A stretch of 64,000 nt of DNA from Membranihabitans marinus (GTDB taxonomy: Bacteria > Bacteroidota > Bacteroidia > Chitinophagales > Saprospiraceae): contig NZ_JAJQYA010000004.1 in NCBI RefSeq assembly GCF_021729155.1, positions 1 through 64,000 of the forward strand, written 5' to 3'. This document shows, one piece after another, positions 25,976-35,167 of the stretch. The translations under genes were made by a program, and so were the position numbers. Each line of letters begins with the position of its first letter. The stretch's first letter is position 1. The notes beneath the pieces were generated by a model, which was given only the letters and a program-made list of their open reading frames with translations, ran no database searches and had not been told where the DNA came from.

Positions 25976-26245
25976 ATGAAAAAGGAAATCCATCCAGACA
26001 GTTACAGATTAGTGGTATTCAAAGATTTCTCTTGTGATGAGGCTTTCTTGACAAAATCTTGTGCTCAGACTAAAGATACAATTGTTTGGGAAGATGGCAA
26101 TGAATATCCATTAGTAAAGTTGGAGATTTCAAGCAAATCTCACCCATTCTACACAGGTAAAATGAAATTCGTTGATACTGCGGGTAGAATTGATAAGTTT
26201 AACAAGAAATTTGCGAAATTCAGCAAAAAAGCACCTACTGAATAA
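25976..26245 (+). CDS. rpmE: 50S ribosomal protein L31, type B
   Basis: An 89-residue ribosomal protein. [16 protein letters not shown] at the start and [20 protein letters not shown] in the second half match the type B (zinc-independent) L31 family. It has two cysteines ([10 protein letters not shown]) but not the four-cysteine CxxC set of the zinc form. In many bacteria type B L31 is made when zinc is scarce; Bacteroidota generally use it as the main form. A strong terminator follows. Confidence 0.95.
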   Translation: MKKEIHPDSYRLVVFKDFSCDEAFLTKSCAQTKDTIVWEDGNEYPLVKLEISSKSHPFYTGKMKFVDTAGRIDKFNKKFAKFSKKAPTE

Positions 26246-26278
26246 TTTTATTCATTAGTGAATTTAAGATATTAGTAC

Positions 26279-26315
26279 AACCTTGATGAATGTAAGTTCG
26301 TCAAGGTTTTTTTTT
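26279..26315 (+). terminator. Rho-independent terminator of rpmE
   Basis: The stem AACCTTGATGAA (26279-26290) pairs with TTCGTCAAGGTT (26297-26308) with one wobble pair and a 6-nt loop, followed by a run of T residues to 26315. Confidence 0.95.
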
Positions 26316-26851
26316 GTCTAAATTGATCTGCTTATACCAATTGCGGTTATAATTGTCGGTTATATTTCGATTTATTGTAGAGCCACGACTGAATGATGTA
26401 GTCTGAAAGACTACCAAATGCCTATTTAAGGCATTTGGCTCTTTGCTCTCCCACCCAATGCGCGGAGGCTTTGGAGCCTTCAATACTATTATATTATTGA
26501 TGTATAATGTAATTTTATTCTTGGCGATTTTAATGTAGTGTTGTCACGACACGGACTTCGTGCAACTTCATTCTGTCATGCTCGTTTACACCCACGACAC
26601 AGTGGTCGTGCATCCTGCTCAGTTGTCTTAAAAGCTTAACCGTTATTATAGAATGTAATTCGTATAAGTCCTTATAGCACGATACTATATCAGAAACAGG
26701 AATACTCTTGATTAATGAGCTTATTAAGCTGATGCTTGGAATAAAGTCTAGCGAACTAATAATAGCTTTAAACCATACTTATTCCAATGTCATCAATATT
26801 AAATGATATTCGGTAAATAGTCATAACTATTCAGAACTATTTCCTTTCCTT
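26316..26851. repeat. Hairpin-rich intergenic repeat island 3
   Basis: No believable gene is present. Perfect hairpins occur at 26398-26414 (GTAGTCT, loop GAA), 26414-26438 (CCAAATGCC/GGCATTTGG) and 26593-26610 (CACGAC-ACAGTG-GTCGTG, identical in core to 204-223). The segment 26477-26547 is a 71-base inverted copy of 375-445 with two mismatches. The word CTTCATTCTGTCATGC lies near 26568-26582. From about 26640 to 26851 the DNA is plain AT-rich sequence. Confidence 0.8.
26477..26547 (-). repeat. 71-bp element, inverted copy of 375-445
   Basis: The reverse complement matches 375-445 at 69 of 71 positions by direct comparison; the differences are one A/C and one T/A. The shared piece starts at GTGACAACACTACATT and ends at AGTATTGAAGG. 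Confidence 0.95.
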
Positions 26852-28123
26852 TTATGTCTTGCGCTCTTTCTTACGCGCTGCAGGGAATAGTATATTATTT
26901 AATATAAGACGATATCCCGGAGAATTGGGATGTAAACTCAAATCGGTTTCGGGGTCGTTGACGTAATGAGCATAATCTTCGGGATCATGTCCACCGTAGA
27001 ATGTAAATTGTCCTTTCCCCAACTCACCGTGTAAATATCTCACCTCGTTGGCTGCCTTGTTTTCTCCCAAAACCAAAATTGATGTTTTAACTTGACTCTT
27101 GGCAAATGCTGTAGTCTGCCCCATAAACCCCTTAACTGTCCTTGTATGGTTTTGTGTCAACATGGTAGGTACAGGATCCCATTTTGCTGAAAAATCAAAT
27201 AATTCAAAATAATCGTTCTCAGGTCGAACATTTCGAAATGGATTATCAATGGTACTGTATTCGTATTCTAATGGATTGGTTTTCAATTGAAAATTTTCAA
27301 AAGCTAATGTCTTACTGTAATCCAATTTTTTTTGTGCATCTGGATCTTGAGGATCTTTGTCAAACATCCAATCGCATATATCTGTTTGGGCAGCAGATAA
27401 AGCTATGTCATAACTATCGGTAGCCGAACACATAGCAAATAAAAATCCCCCCCCAATAACGTATTCTTTAATTTTTTGAGCGACCGACAATTTCAATTTT
27501 GATACCTTATCAAAGCCCAGAGAAGCAGCCAGAGCTTCCATATTCTTTTGATTTTCGATATACCATTTTTGATTCTTATACCGGGCATAGAATTTTCCAT
27601 ATTGGCCAGTAAAATCTTCGTGATGAAGATGCAGCCAATCGTATTCTGCCAATTTGTCTTCCATCACTTCTCTGTCATAGACTACATCGTATGGTATTTC
27701 TGCATAGGTCAATACCAGGGTTACAGCATCATCCCAAGGCTGAATTCTCTCCCCGCGTTGATTGACATCAGGGGTATATACCGCTATCTTTGGTGCTTTG
27801 TCCAATTTGATAGCATCCATATTCATTTCCGGCTGGGCTATTTCATTTAATATTCCATTAAATTGAGCATCAGATATTACTTCATATTTAATATTTCTAG
27901 TCTTACATTCTCTTTCAAAGGTCTGATGAAATGGATAGGCAAAACTTCCTCCTCTATAGTTTAATAGCCAATACGCTTCAATTTCTCTTTCCAATACCCA
28001 ATAAGTCATTCCATAGGCCTTGAGATGATCGGTTTGTTCGGCATCCATAGATACCAGTATATAATTGGCTTTTCCTTCTACAGAACACATTAAAAAAAAT
28101 AAAAATATAATTATCTGCTTCAT
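26852..28123 (-). CDS. Conserved exported Bacteroidota protein (often labelled asparagine synthetase B)
   Basis: A 423-residue protein with a clear signal peptide ending near VEGKANYILV. I recognise the family from other Bacteroidota, where database entries call it asparagine synthetase B. I see none of that enzyme's features: no N-terminal catalytic cysteine and no PP-loop. Conserved-looking segments are LNYRGGSF, DWLHLHHEDFTGQYGKFY, GGGFLFAMCSATDSYD and FYGGHDPEDY, which suggest a periplasmic domain distantly like class I glutamine amidotransferases. The function is unknown. It diverges from the VWA-like gene across 229 bases. Confidence 0.8.
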   Translation of the reverse strand: MKQIIIFLFFLMCSVEGKANYILVSMDAEQTDHLKAYGMTYWVLEREIEAYWLLNYRGGSFAYPFHQTFERECKTRNIKYEVISDAQFNGILNEIAQPEMNMDAIKLDKAPKIAVYTPDVNQRGERIQPWDDAVTLVLTYAEIPYDVVYDREVMEDKLAEYDWLHLHHEDFTGQYGKFYARYKNQKWYIENQKNMEALAASLGFDKVSKLKLSVAQKIKEYVIGGGFLFAMCSATDSYDIALSAAQTDICDWMFDKDPQDPDAQKKLDYSKTLAFENFQLKTNPLEYEYSTIDNPFRNVRPENDYFELFDFSAKWDPVPTMLTQNHTRTVKGFMGQTTAFAKSQVKTSILVLGENKAANEVRYLHGELGKGQFTFYGGHDPEDYAHYVNDPETDLSLHPNSPGYRLILNNILFPAARKKERKT

Positions 28124-28352
28124 TAAAATATATTTATCGCTATTTACAACTTGTTTATCCTATTCTATATCTCCATCCAGCACAGCTATACATCGTGGAA
28201 TTAGACTTCACCTTTGTCTCCCTCTAATTTTTGTGAAGTTATATAGAATATATTAATATTTTTAGTGTTTATATTCAAACATTGGTTTTCTTTGATTTGT
28301 TGTAATTTGGCGTTTAATTTCAGTTTTTTCAAAAGAAAATAGAAAATATATT

Positions 28353-30446
28353 TTGAGTAGTCTTCATTTATCATACCCCATTTGGAGTTTAGCATTGATT
28401 TTAGGTCTAAGCATTATCCTTTCTGGGATATTGTATTTCCGAAATAAGCAACATTCTTCGGCTATTTCTACGGCTTTGTTTATACTGCGAAGTGTTGGAA
28501 TATTTTGTTTACTTCTATTATTGCTCAACCCCTATATCAATCAAACCATTCAAAATGATAAGAAGGCCAAAATAATAGTCTTACAAGATAAATCATCTTC
28601 CATAGCTATGGTCACTCCCGAATCGACTATGGCAGAATATCAAGGTGATCTCAATCAATTTGTAAACGATATGGAATCCCTCCATCCTGTGGAAACCTAT
28701 GAGTTTGGTACCGATGTAGAAGAGAAGGCTATTGATACTGGATATAATGAAAAAGTGACGGACTTGTATCGCGCCTTAGACTATATCAATAAGATCTATG
28801 AAAGTGATCACGTAGGTGCTATTGTACTGGCTACCGATGGGATATATAATCGAGGTGGAAACCCAAGCTATTTTAAATTTAGGAACAACACCCCTTTACT
28901 GATATACGGCATGGGAGATACGACCCAAAGATCCGATGTGAAAATCCAGCAAGTCCTGTACAATGAAATCGTCAGAAAAGATGAAACCAGTGAAATTGAA
29001 GTAGATGTCAAAGGACATAATACTGAAGCTAAGAATATTTCAGTACACTTACAGCAATGGGACAAAGGTCGATGGTCGACTATAGAAAGTAAAACCATTC
29101 GCCCAGAATCCAACGATTTTTTTGAAACTGTAATTTTTCAACGAAGCTATACCAATCCAGGTCTCGACCAATTGCGAATAAAATTGTCGGATATAGAAAA
29201 CGATATTCAACCCGCTAATAACGAGAGAAATTTCTTTGTGGAGGTATTGGAGACTACGAGAAAAATTGCCATCGTCAGTCCTATCCCCCATCCTGATATC
29301 GCAGCTCTAACTGAATTATTGACCACAGAAAACAATGAAGTAGCGGTATATATCAATAATAATAGTAAAACGACAAACCTTCCATCACCACAAGATGCCG
29401 ATTTGTGGATCTTCTATCAATTGTCTACTGATGGTAATCTAAATTCTTATCTGCAAACTGTCATAAAAGAGAAAAAACCGATATTTTATATCAATGGTTT
29501 AAAAACCAATGACAATCTTGTAAATGAGGTTCAAAATCTAGTAGAATTTAAGGTGAAAAGTCGTCAGCATAACCTATACAGCAGTGCTATCAATCCACTT
29601 TTCGATTATTTCACCATCGATGATGAATGGAAATCCCTGTTTTCAAAATTTCCTCCTTTAACAAGTAAATTTGGTGAATTCACTTTGGTGGGTAATGGTC
29701 AAAATCTATTAACTCAACAGATTGGCGATGTGGAAACAGATGCACCTAGTCTTTCTTTAGGGGAATCTCCCAATGGAAGAATAGCTGTGTTAAATGGTGA
29801 AGGAATATGGAAATGGAAATTATTCGAATACTTAGAAAATGACAATAATGAAATCTTAAGCGGTTTTTTTAATAAGGTTATCGAATACATCAGTCAGCAA
29901 AAAGATGACCGCCTATTTAGGTTACAAAAAAACAAGTTGCTCTTTGACGAAACTGAAAATATTTCCTTTACTGCCGAATTGTACAATCCGGCCTTGGAGA
30001 AAATTTCAGAACCCGATGTTTTTTTCGAACTCACAGATGAATCCAACAATCAATCGACTTACACTTTTGATAAAATTAACAATCAATACCAACTCAGTTT
30101 AGGACAATTGAATCCTGGAACCTATCAATATTCAGCACACACCCAAAGTGCAGGGAAAGAATATAGAGAAAATGGTCAATTTACCGTCGCTGACATAGAA
30201 TATGAATACTATCAATTGGAAGCCAATCACAATTTATTAGCTCAATTAGCTCAGAATAATAAAGGAAAATTGTTCTACGATTTTGACTCCATAAAAACCA
30301 GCATTGAAGAACTCAATACAATGCAGAGTTATTTGGTAGAATCCAATATTAAAAATCCTTTAATTGACTGGAAATGGTTGGCTTTTATTGTACTACTACT
30401 CATCTCAGCAGAATGGATAATTAGAAGATATTTTGGTTCGTACTAA
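28353..30446 (+). CDS. Membrane-anchored VWA-like protein
   Basis: A 697-residue protein with two N-terminal membrane helices (about 5-25 and 35-60), a large exported part and a final helix (LAFIVLLLISAEWIIRRYF). The segment IIVLQDKSSSIAMV contains a DxSxS metal-site motif like von Willebrand A domains, and ATDGIYNRGG fits the later acidic strand. The middle holds beta-rich domains. The layout is like BatA/BatB-type or aerotolerance-related membrane proteins, but no MoxR ATPase is nearby. The start is TTG, 17 codons before any hydrophobic mismatch; it overlaps nothing. Confidence 0.75.
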   Translation: MSSLHLSYPIWSLALILGLSIILSGILYFRNKQHSSAISTALFILRSVGIFCLLLLLLNPYINQTIQNDKKAKIIVLQDKSSSIAMVTPESTMAEYQGDLNQFVNDMESLHPVETYEFGTDVEEKAIDTGYNEKVTDLYRALDYINKIYESDHVGAIVLATDGIYNRGGNPSYFKFRNNTPLLIYGMGDTTQRSDVKIQQVLYNEIVRKDETSEIEVDVKGHNTEAKNISVHLQQWDKGRWSTIESKTIRPESNDFFETVIFQRSYTNPGLDQLRIKLSDIENDIQPANNERNFFVEVLETTRKIAIVSPIPHPDIAALTELLTTENNEVAVYINNNSKTTNLPSPQDADLWIFYQLSTDGNLNSYLQTVIKEKKPIFYINGLKTNDNLVNEVQNLVEFKVKSRQHNLYSSAINPLFDYFTIDDEWKSLFSKFPPLTSKFGEFTLVGNGQNLLTQQIGDVETDAPSLSLGESPNGRIAVLNGEGIWKWKLFEYLENDNNEILSGFFNKVIEYISQQKDDRLFRLQKNKLLFDETENISFTAELYNPALEKISEPDVFFELTDESNNQSTYTFDKINNQYQLSLGQLNPGTYQYSAHTQSAGKEYRENGQFTVADIEYEYYQLEANHNLLAQLAQNNKGKLFYDFDSIKTSIEELNTMQSYLVESNIKNPLIDWKWLAFIVLLLISAEWIIRRYFGSY

Positions 30447-30452
30447 ATCTTC

Positions 30453-31283
30453 CTATTTTTTGATGTAGACTTTTTCAATATTCTTTTGGAAAATAAAAGA
30501 CAAGGCTTCATCACTGTGTTGTGCAACGATGTCATGTACAAACTTGAATTGTTCTTTAAACGAAGAATCGAGATTGCTATAAGGCCAATCAGATCCGTAA
30601 AGTATTCGTTTGATTCCGAAATGTTCGATAACAAATCCTATCATTTCTTCGATATCTGCTGTATTTAAGTCGGTTTCTAATTTAAATTTATACCAACCGT
30701 TTAACTTAACATATACATTGGGTAGATCAGACAATGCTTTCATCATGGTCTTCCAGGCAGGGAGATATTGACTAGATCTTGGCCAATATCCCATATTATT
30801 TAAAACAAAGGTTTGTCGCGATCTCAGATATAATAGATTGACAACGGCTGGAAATTGTTTAGGAGAAGCTTCCACTTCAAAAGGATATTTATATTCACTG
30901 ATTAAGACCAACCCCCTTATCACCTCTTTACTCATGGGATAATGTGCTGAATCATGTCGGAGAAAAGAGTCTCTAAAACCCAAAACGTTGAGGGGATTAT
31001 AAGCATTAATCTTTTGCCCAACAGTAAGACTTGTAAGGTCGATCCAAGCTATGACACCAGCTATAATTTCATTTTTATGAGCGAGATCTAGTAAATATTG
31101 ATTTTCCTCTTCACTACTAATATGAGCAGTCGCAATACAACTCGAAAATGAATTGTTGACTAAATTGACCAATGAATCATGTGGTAAGTGATCTTTTTTT
31201 AAGGAATCTAAGTTCTTATGACTTAATTTTTCCAGTCGACTATTGCTGGACTCCCAAAAATATTGATGGCTATCTATATACAT
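30453..31283 (-). CDS. Amidohydrolase-2 family protein with degenerate metal site
   Basis: A 276-residue TIM-barrel protein of the L-fuconolactonase-like amidohydrolase_2 group, recognised from IDSHQYFW at the start, AWIDL, GFRDSF, RGLVLISEY, NVYVKLNGWY and RILYGSDWPYS. Two metal positions are altered. The first-strand HxH motif (normally DxHQHFW) is HxY, and the usual DHxxKP segment reads NNMGYWP. The last aspartate (GSDWP) remains. It may be an inactive or metal-independent form. It is the last gene of the minus-strand run from the dipeptidase. Confidence 0.8.
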   Translation of the reverse strand: MYIDSHQYFWESSNSRLEKLSHKNLDSLKKDHLPHDSLVNLVNNSFSSCIATAHISSEEENQYLLDLAHKNEIIAGVIAWIDLTSLTVGQKINAYNPLNVLGFRDSFLRHDSAHYPMSKEVIRGLVLISEYKYPFEVEASPKQFPAVVNLLYLRSRQTFVLNNMGYWPRSSQYLPAWKTMMKALSDLPNVYVKLNGWYKFKLETDLNTADIEEMIGFVIEHFGIKRILYGSDWPYSNLDSSFKEQFKFVHDIVAQHSDEALSFIFQKNIEKVYIKK

Positions 31284-31347
31284 ATGCGGTAGTTGGTGGT
31301 TTTAATAAAGCAAAGAAAGCATTAAATTTTAATAACTAGTATATTCA

Positions 31348-32211
31348 CTAGCGCAAAGCCAATGGGATATGAGTATTTATTAACAATAAGTTGGCATTGA
31401 AACGCGCTTTAAGGTCTGATAATTGAAAATCTGATTTTTGAAAATGTGGATAATTCGACTGCAAAATCATTTGTGCATCTTCGGCTGACGAGGCAATAAC
31501 TAAAAAATACACCCCTGAAGTGTCATTATATCGTTTGCCAAAAGTAGAAAAAAGATAGAGGTTTCCATTTCTTTCTCCCAATTGCGGACCTAGATTCATT
31601 TCCAAACTTGGAGCAGATTCTCGAATGCTATTTTCCCTGTACGAAAAATATATTTTTGGAGTGATGGTATCTCTAACCCATTGTTTACCCATTTCGAATA
31701 CCATCCAATCGTCGGCATCTAAATAAATCGAAAAATGACTGTTTTTCCCGTAATAATAGATGGCTTCTTCTGGGTTAAGAGCAGACAAAAACGCTATTTC
31801 CTTTGACCTTCTTTCTGAATTACTTAATAATAAGTAAAATTTTAAACTTCCTTTAATCCATTCTTCAACCCCTGTCAATTTGAATATTTGTTCAATATAA
31901 TCGATGGAATATACATCTTCAAAATCAATACTTATTTCAATTCTTTCTCCATTGGCCTTAAAGTAAATAATTCGGTATATTTCTCGATCGATAGAATTAA
32001 GATAATAGCGAGCATTACGACGCTTTAATTCCTCAATTAACCTCAGTATGTGGTTAAAATCTTCAGCAGAAATACTGCATTTCTTTTTTCGAAGCAATGA
32101 AACATGACTGATGCCATGAAATACCGTGTCATCAACCGACCGTATACGCAATTCAAATTCGGGACTTGTGTCAAAATCAGATTTTGATAATATGGTAAAG
32201 GTTTCTGACAT
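31348..32211 (-). CDS. Unrecognised cytoplasmic protein
   Basis: I do not recognise this 287-residue protein. It has no signal peptide or membrane segment. The first 110 residues alternate strands with one helix (EDFNHILRLIEELKRRNARYY) and end in short beta strands; the rest is mixed. It has few cysteines and no nucleotide-binding motif. It lies 14 bases downstream of trmD and 64 bases upstream of the amidohydrolase gene, so it is most likely in their transcript. Coding character is good over its full length. Confidence 0.7.
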   Translation of the reverse strand: MSETFTILSKSDFDTSPEFELRIRSVDDTVFHGISHVSLLRKKKCSISAEDFNHILRLIEELKRRNARYYLNSIDREIYRIIYFKANGERIEISIDFEDVYSIDYIEQIFKLTGVEEWIKGSLKFYLLLSNSERRSKEIAFLSALNPEEAIYYYGKNSHFSIYLDADDWMVFEMGKQWVRDTITPKIYFSYRENSIRESAPSLEMNLGPQLGERNGNLYLFSTFGKRYNDTSGVYFLVIASSAEDAQMILQSNYPHFQKSDFQLSDLKARFNANLLLINTHIPLALR

Positions 32212-32225
32212 CTATTATTGTGTTT

Positions 32226-32912
32226 TTATATATCCTCTTCATTTAATATATCAGGTCTCAATCTTACAGTGCGTTTATAAGCTTCCTCTTCCCTCCATTC
32301 TCTAATTTTTTTATTGTGTCCAGAAAGTAGAATTTCCGGCACCTTCCATCCGCGAAACTCCACGGGACGAGTATATATTGGAGGAGCCAATAATCCATCT
32401 TGAAAACTATCTTCCAATGCGCTAGATTCATCGTTAATACATCCGGGGACCAGCCTACAAACAGCATCAACGACTACAGCAGCTGCCAATTCGCCACCGC
32501 TTAATACATAGTCGCCAATCGAGATTTCTTTAGTCACTACATGATCTCTTATTCGTTGATCGATACCTTTATAGTGACCGCATAAAATAATAATATTTTG
32601 TGCTAATGATAAGGTGTTGGCTGTTTTTTGGTTGAAGGTCTCACCATCAGGCGTCATGTAGATTATTTCATCGTAGGGTCTGACATCAGTCAACGATTCA
32701 ATACAGGCTATGATGGGTTCGATTTTCAATACCATTCCTGCCCCCCCTCCGTATTGGTAGTCGTCTATTTGATTGTAATTGCCCAATCCAAATTTTCTCA
32801 AATCGTGAACCACAATTTCAATAACATTTTTTTCAGCCGCCCGTTTCAATATACTATGTTGAAATGGTGATTCTAACAATTCGGGAATGGTCGCAATGAT
32901 ATCTATTCTCAT
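32226..32912 (-). CDS. trmD: tRNA (guanine-N1)-methyltransferase
   Basis: Methylates G37 of tRNAs that read C-starting codons and prevents frameshifting. The 228-residue SPOUT protein has the trefoil-knot S-adenosylmethionine site in [24 protein letters not shown] and [25 protein letters not shown] is also conserved. In many bacteria trmD sits with rpsP, rimM and rplS; here it is six bases after a peptidase gene instead, so the usual ribosomal cluster has been broken up. Confidence 0.96.
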   Translation of the reverse strand: MRIDIIATIPELLESPFQHSILKRAAEKNVIEIVVHDLRKFGLGNYNQIDDYQYGGGAGMVLKIEPIIACIESLTDVRPYDEIIYMTPDGETFNQKTANTLSLAQNIIILCGHYKGIDQRIRDHVVTKEISIGDYVLSGGELAAAVVVDAVCRLVPGCINDESSALEDSFQDGLLAPPIYTRPVEFRGWKVPEILLSGHNKKIREWREEEAYKRTVRLRPDILNEEDI

Positions 32913-32918
32913 ATCGAT

Positions 32919-34304
32919 TTACTTATTCGCCAATTTCATCAAGAAACTAGTGATGGTTTCAATACCAATATAAAAATTAAACAATCCAAAATGTTCATTG
33001 GGAGAGTGAATAGAGTCTGAATCCAAGCCAAAGCCCATAAGGATGCTGTCAGTACCCAAAACTTCCTTAAACATTGCTACAATAGGTATACTTCCTCCAC
33101 TTCGCATCGGTAACGGTCTTTTGCCAAAACTTTCCGTCATCGCCGCTTCTGCCGCCCGATAAGCTGCTGAATCAATTGGAGTAACCGCAGGTCGTCCACC
33201 GTGATGAGGCCTAACTTCAACCGAAACTGAAGAAGGTGCAATTGATGTGAAATAATCTACAAATAGTTTAGTTATCGTATCGGGATCTTGGAACGGAACT
33301 AAACGCATTGATATTTTGGCAAATGCCTTGGCTGGCAATACGGTTTTGGCCCCTTCTCCGATGTAACCACCCCAAATTCCATTGACATCCAGAGTTGGTC
33401 TGATAGAGGTCCGTTCAAAGGTAGAATATCCCTCTTCTCCCAAAATGTCGGGAATGCCAATCTCTTTTTTATATTCCTCCAAATTAAAAGGAGCTTCCTG
33501 AATCAATGCTCTCTCCTGTTCACTGACTACCTCTACATCGTCATAGAACCCAGGAATAGTGACCTTGCCTTTGTCATCGTGCATTGAGGCTATCATCTTG
33601 GAGAGTATATTAATAGGGTTTGCTACAGCACCACCATAGACACCACTGTGTAAATCTTTATTGGGACCGGTAACTTCCACCTCTACATAACTCAATCCTC
33701 TGAGCCCTGTAGTGATGGTTGGCGTATCATTGGACAAAATAGAAGTATCACAAATCAATATTACATCAGATTTCAATAGGTCTTGATGAGCCATACAGAA
33801 TTGATCTAAGTGATCTGATCCGATCTCCTCCTCTCCTTCATATATAAATTTAATATTACATTTTAAATTATCTGTTTTCAAAAGGGCTTCCACCGCTTTT
33901 ACTTGCATATATAACTGACCTTTATCATCACATGCACCACGGGCAAATATTGCACCATCGGGATGAATATCAGTTTTGTTAATCGTAGGGTTAAATGGTT
34001 CTGTATTCCACAAGTTGAGTGGATCAGGTGGCTGAACATCATAGTGGCCATAAAACAAGACGGTTGGATAGTCTGGTGAAATTATCTTTTCGGCAAATAC
34101 AATGGGATGCCCTGGTGTTTCGTACAGATCTACCGTATCCAGTTCCAATGAAGTCAGCTTATCCATTAACCATTGAGCACCGCGTCTCACTTCACTTTGG
34201 TATTTAGAATCCGCAGAAATAGAAGGAATTTTAAGAAAATTAATTAATTCTTCTACTGACTTTTGTTTTTCAGAATCTAGGTATTGTTTCAAGGATTCAT
34301 TCAT
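32919..34304 (-). CDS. M20 family dipeptidase
   Basis: A 461-residue zinc peptidase of the carnosinase/CPG2-like M20 group. Zinc ligands are in FYGHYDVQP, GACDDKG, YEGEEEIGS and ILICDTS, plus the final histidine in DSIHSPNEHF. The LHSGVYGGAVANP segment lies in the dimerisation lid. It is probably cytoplasmic, releasing amino acids from dipeptides. It heads a minus-strand run with trmD six bases downstream. Confidence 0.92.
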   Translation of the reverse strand: MNESLKQYLDSEKQKSVEELINFLKIPSISADSKYQSEVRRGAQWLMDKLTSLELDTVDLYETPGHPIVFAEKIISPDYPTVLFYGHYDVQPPDPLNLWNTEPFNPTINKTDIHPDGAIFARGACDDKGQLYMQVKAVEALLKTDNLKCNIKFIYEGEEEIGSDHLDQFCMAHQDLLKSDVILICDTSILSNDTPTITTGLRGLSYVEVEVTGPNKDLHSGVYGGAVANPINILSKMIASMHDDKGKVTIPGFYDDVEVVSEQERALIQEAPFNLEEYKKEIGIPDILGEEGYSTFERTSIRPTLDVNGIWGGYIGEGAKTVLPAKAFAKISMRLVPFQDPDTITKLFVDYFTSIAPSSVSVEVRPHHGGRPAVTPIDSAAYRAAEAAMTESFGKRPLPMRSGGSIPIVAMFKEVLGTDSILMGFGLDSDSIHSPNEHFGLFNFYIGIETITSFLMKLANK

Positions 34305-34353
34305 GATTATAATTCTTTAATTTTTGTACTTTTACCATAATATACTCAATATT

Positions 34354-35070
34354 ATGACAATATATTTTAAAAATTTCATCGCTATTTTTATTTTCCTAGT
34401 ATCTACTGTCACCTTAGTAGCTCATTCGAAAACCACGACTATAGCATTGGCTAACAAAGTAACAGAATTAGCCTTTCATAAAAAAACAAATGAGGCTAAA
34501 CTTGTTATTGATTCTATCCCTTCAAATAAGTTTTCTCCTTATCCTCACTCGGATATAAAAACCATTGAATCCGAATGCGATTTTGCAGAAATAAGTTATG
34601 ATCCTTTTTTAGAAAAAAGTAAAAAAGATCTAGCCTACGAAAAGCTTTTTACTTATACGCCAGCTTCTCTGAAACCATATTTTAAATCCTCGTCATTTTT
34701 AACAGCTCATGGGAAATTGACTTCGTTAACAGGAGGATATAAATACTTTACTCTTTTAGTTGAAATTGAAGGCAATAAGGCTAAAAATATATACGGCAAT
34801 ATTAAGAAAGGAAGCATGATGAACATCGGTCTTATAAAGGGGAAAAACCTCACTTTACACAATGCATCAGAATCCAGAGGGCAGTACGATGAAAGTGCAA
34901 ATAAATATATATACAAAATGGTATATCCTATAGATCATCGTCAAGAAAAAATCCTTAGTAAACATCCCATTGACAAAATATATATCATTTGGGAATCTGG
35001 ATTTGAATCCTATGAAATATACAATGTTTCATTCTTCCAAAACCAACTCCAATGTCTTAATAATTCCTGA
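34354..35070 (+). CDS. Unrecognised exported protein
   Basis: I do not recognise this 238-residue protein. It has a signal peptide (FIAIFIFLVSTVTLVAHS) and a mature part rich in lysine and aromatic residues. I place the start at the ATG at 34354, directly before the signal peptide; an upstream TTG at 34324 would add ten residues. The mature part begins with an amphipathic helix and ends in beta strands (KIYIIWESGFESYEIYNVSF). It is transcribed alone, divergent from the dipeptidase, and faces ftsE across a tandem repeat. Confidence 0.7.
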   Translation: MTIYFKNFIAIFIFLVSTVTLVAHSKTTTIALANKVTELAFHKKTNEAKLVIDSIPSNKFSPYPHSDIKTIESECDFAEISYDPFLEKSKKDLAYEKLFTYTPASLKPYFKSSSFLTAHGKLTSLTGGYKYFTLLVEIEGNKAKNIYGNIKKGSMMNIGLIKGKNLTLHNASESRGQYDESANKYIYKMVYPIDHRQEKILSKHPIDKIYIIWESGFESYEIYNVSFFQNQLQCLNNS

Positions 35071-35071
35071 T

Positions 35072-35165
35072 TATAGAGTGACTGATATAGGGTGTATTGG
35101 GTGACTGATATAGGGTGTATAGAGTGACTAATATAGGGTGTATTGGGTGACTGATATAGGGTGGA
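35072..35165. repeat. 23-bp tandem repeat, about 3.8 copies
   Basis: The unit GTGACTGATATAGGGTGTAT plus three bases starts at 35078, 35101, 35124 and 35147, exactly 23 bases apart. The copies differ by one to three bases (TTGG or TAGA at the joint, and one CTGA/CTAA change). It fills nearly the whole space between the convergent stop codons. Confidence 0.97.
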
Positions 35166-35167
35166 AA

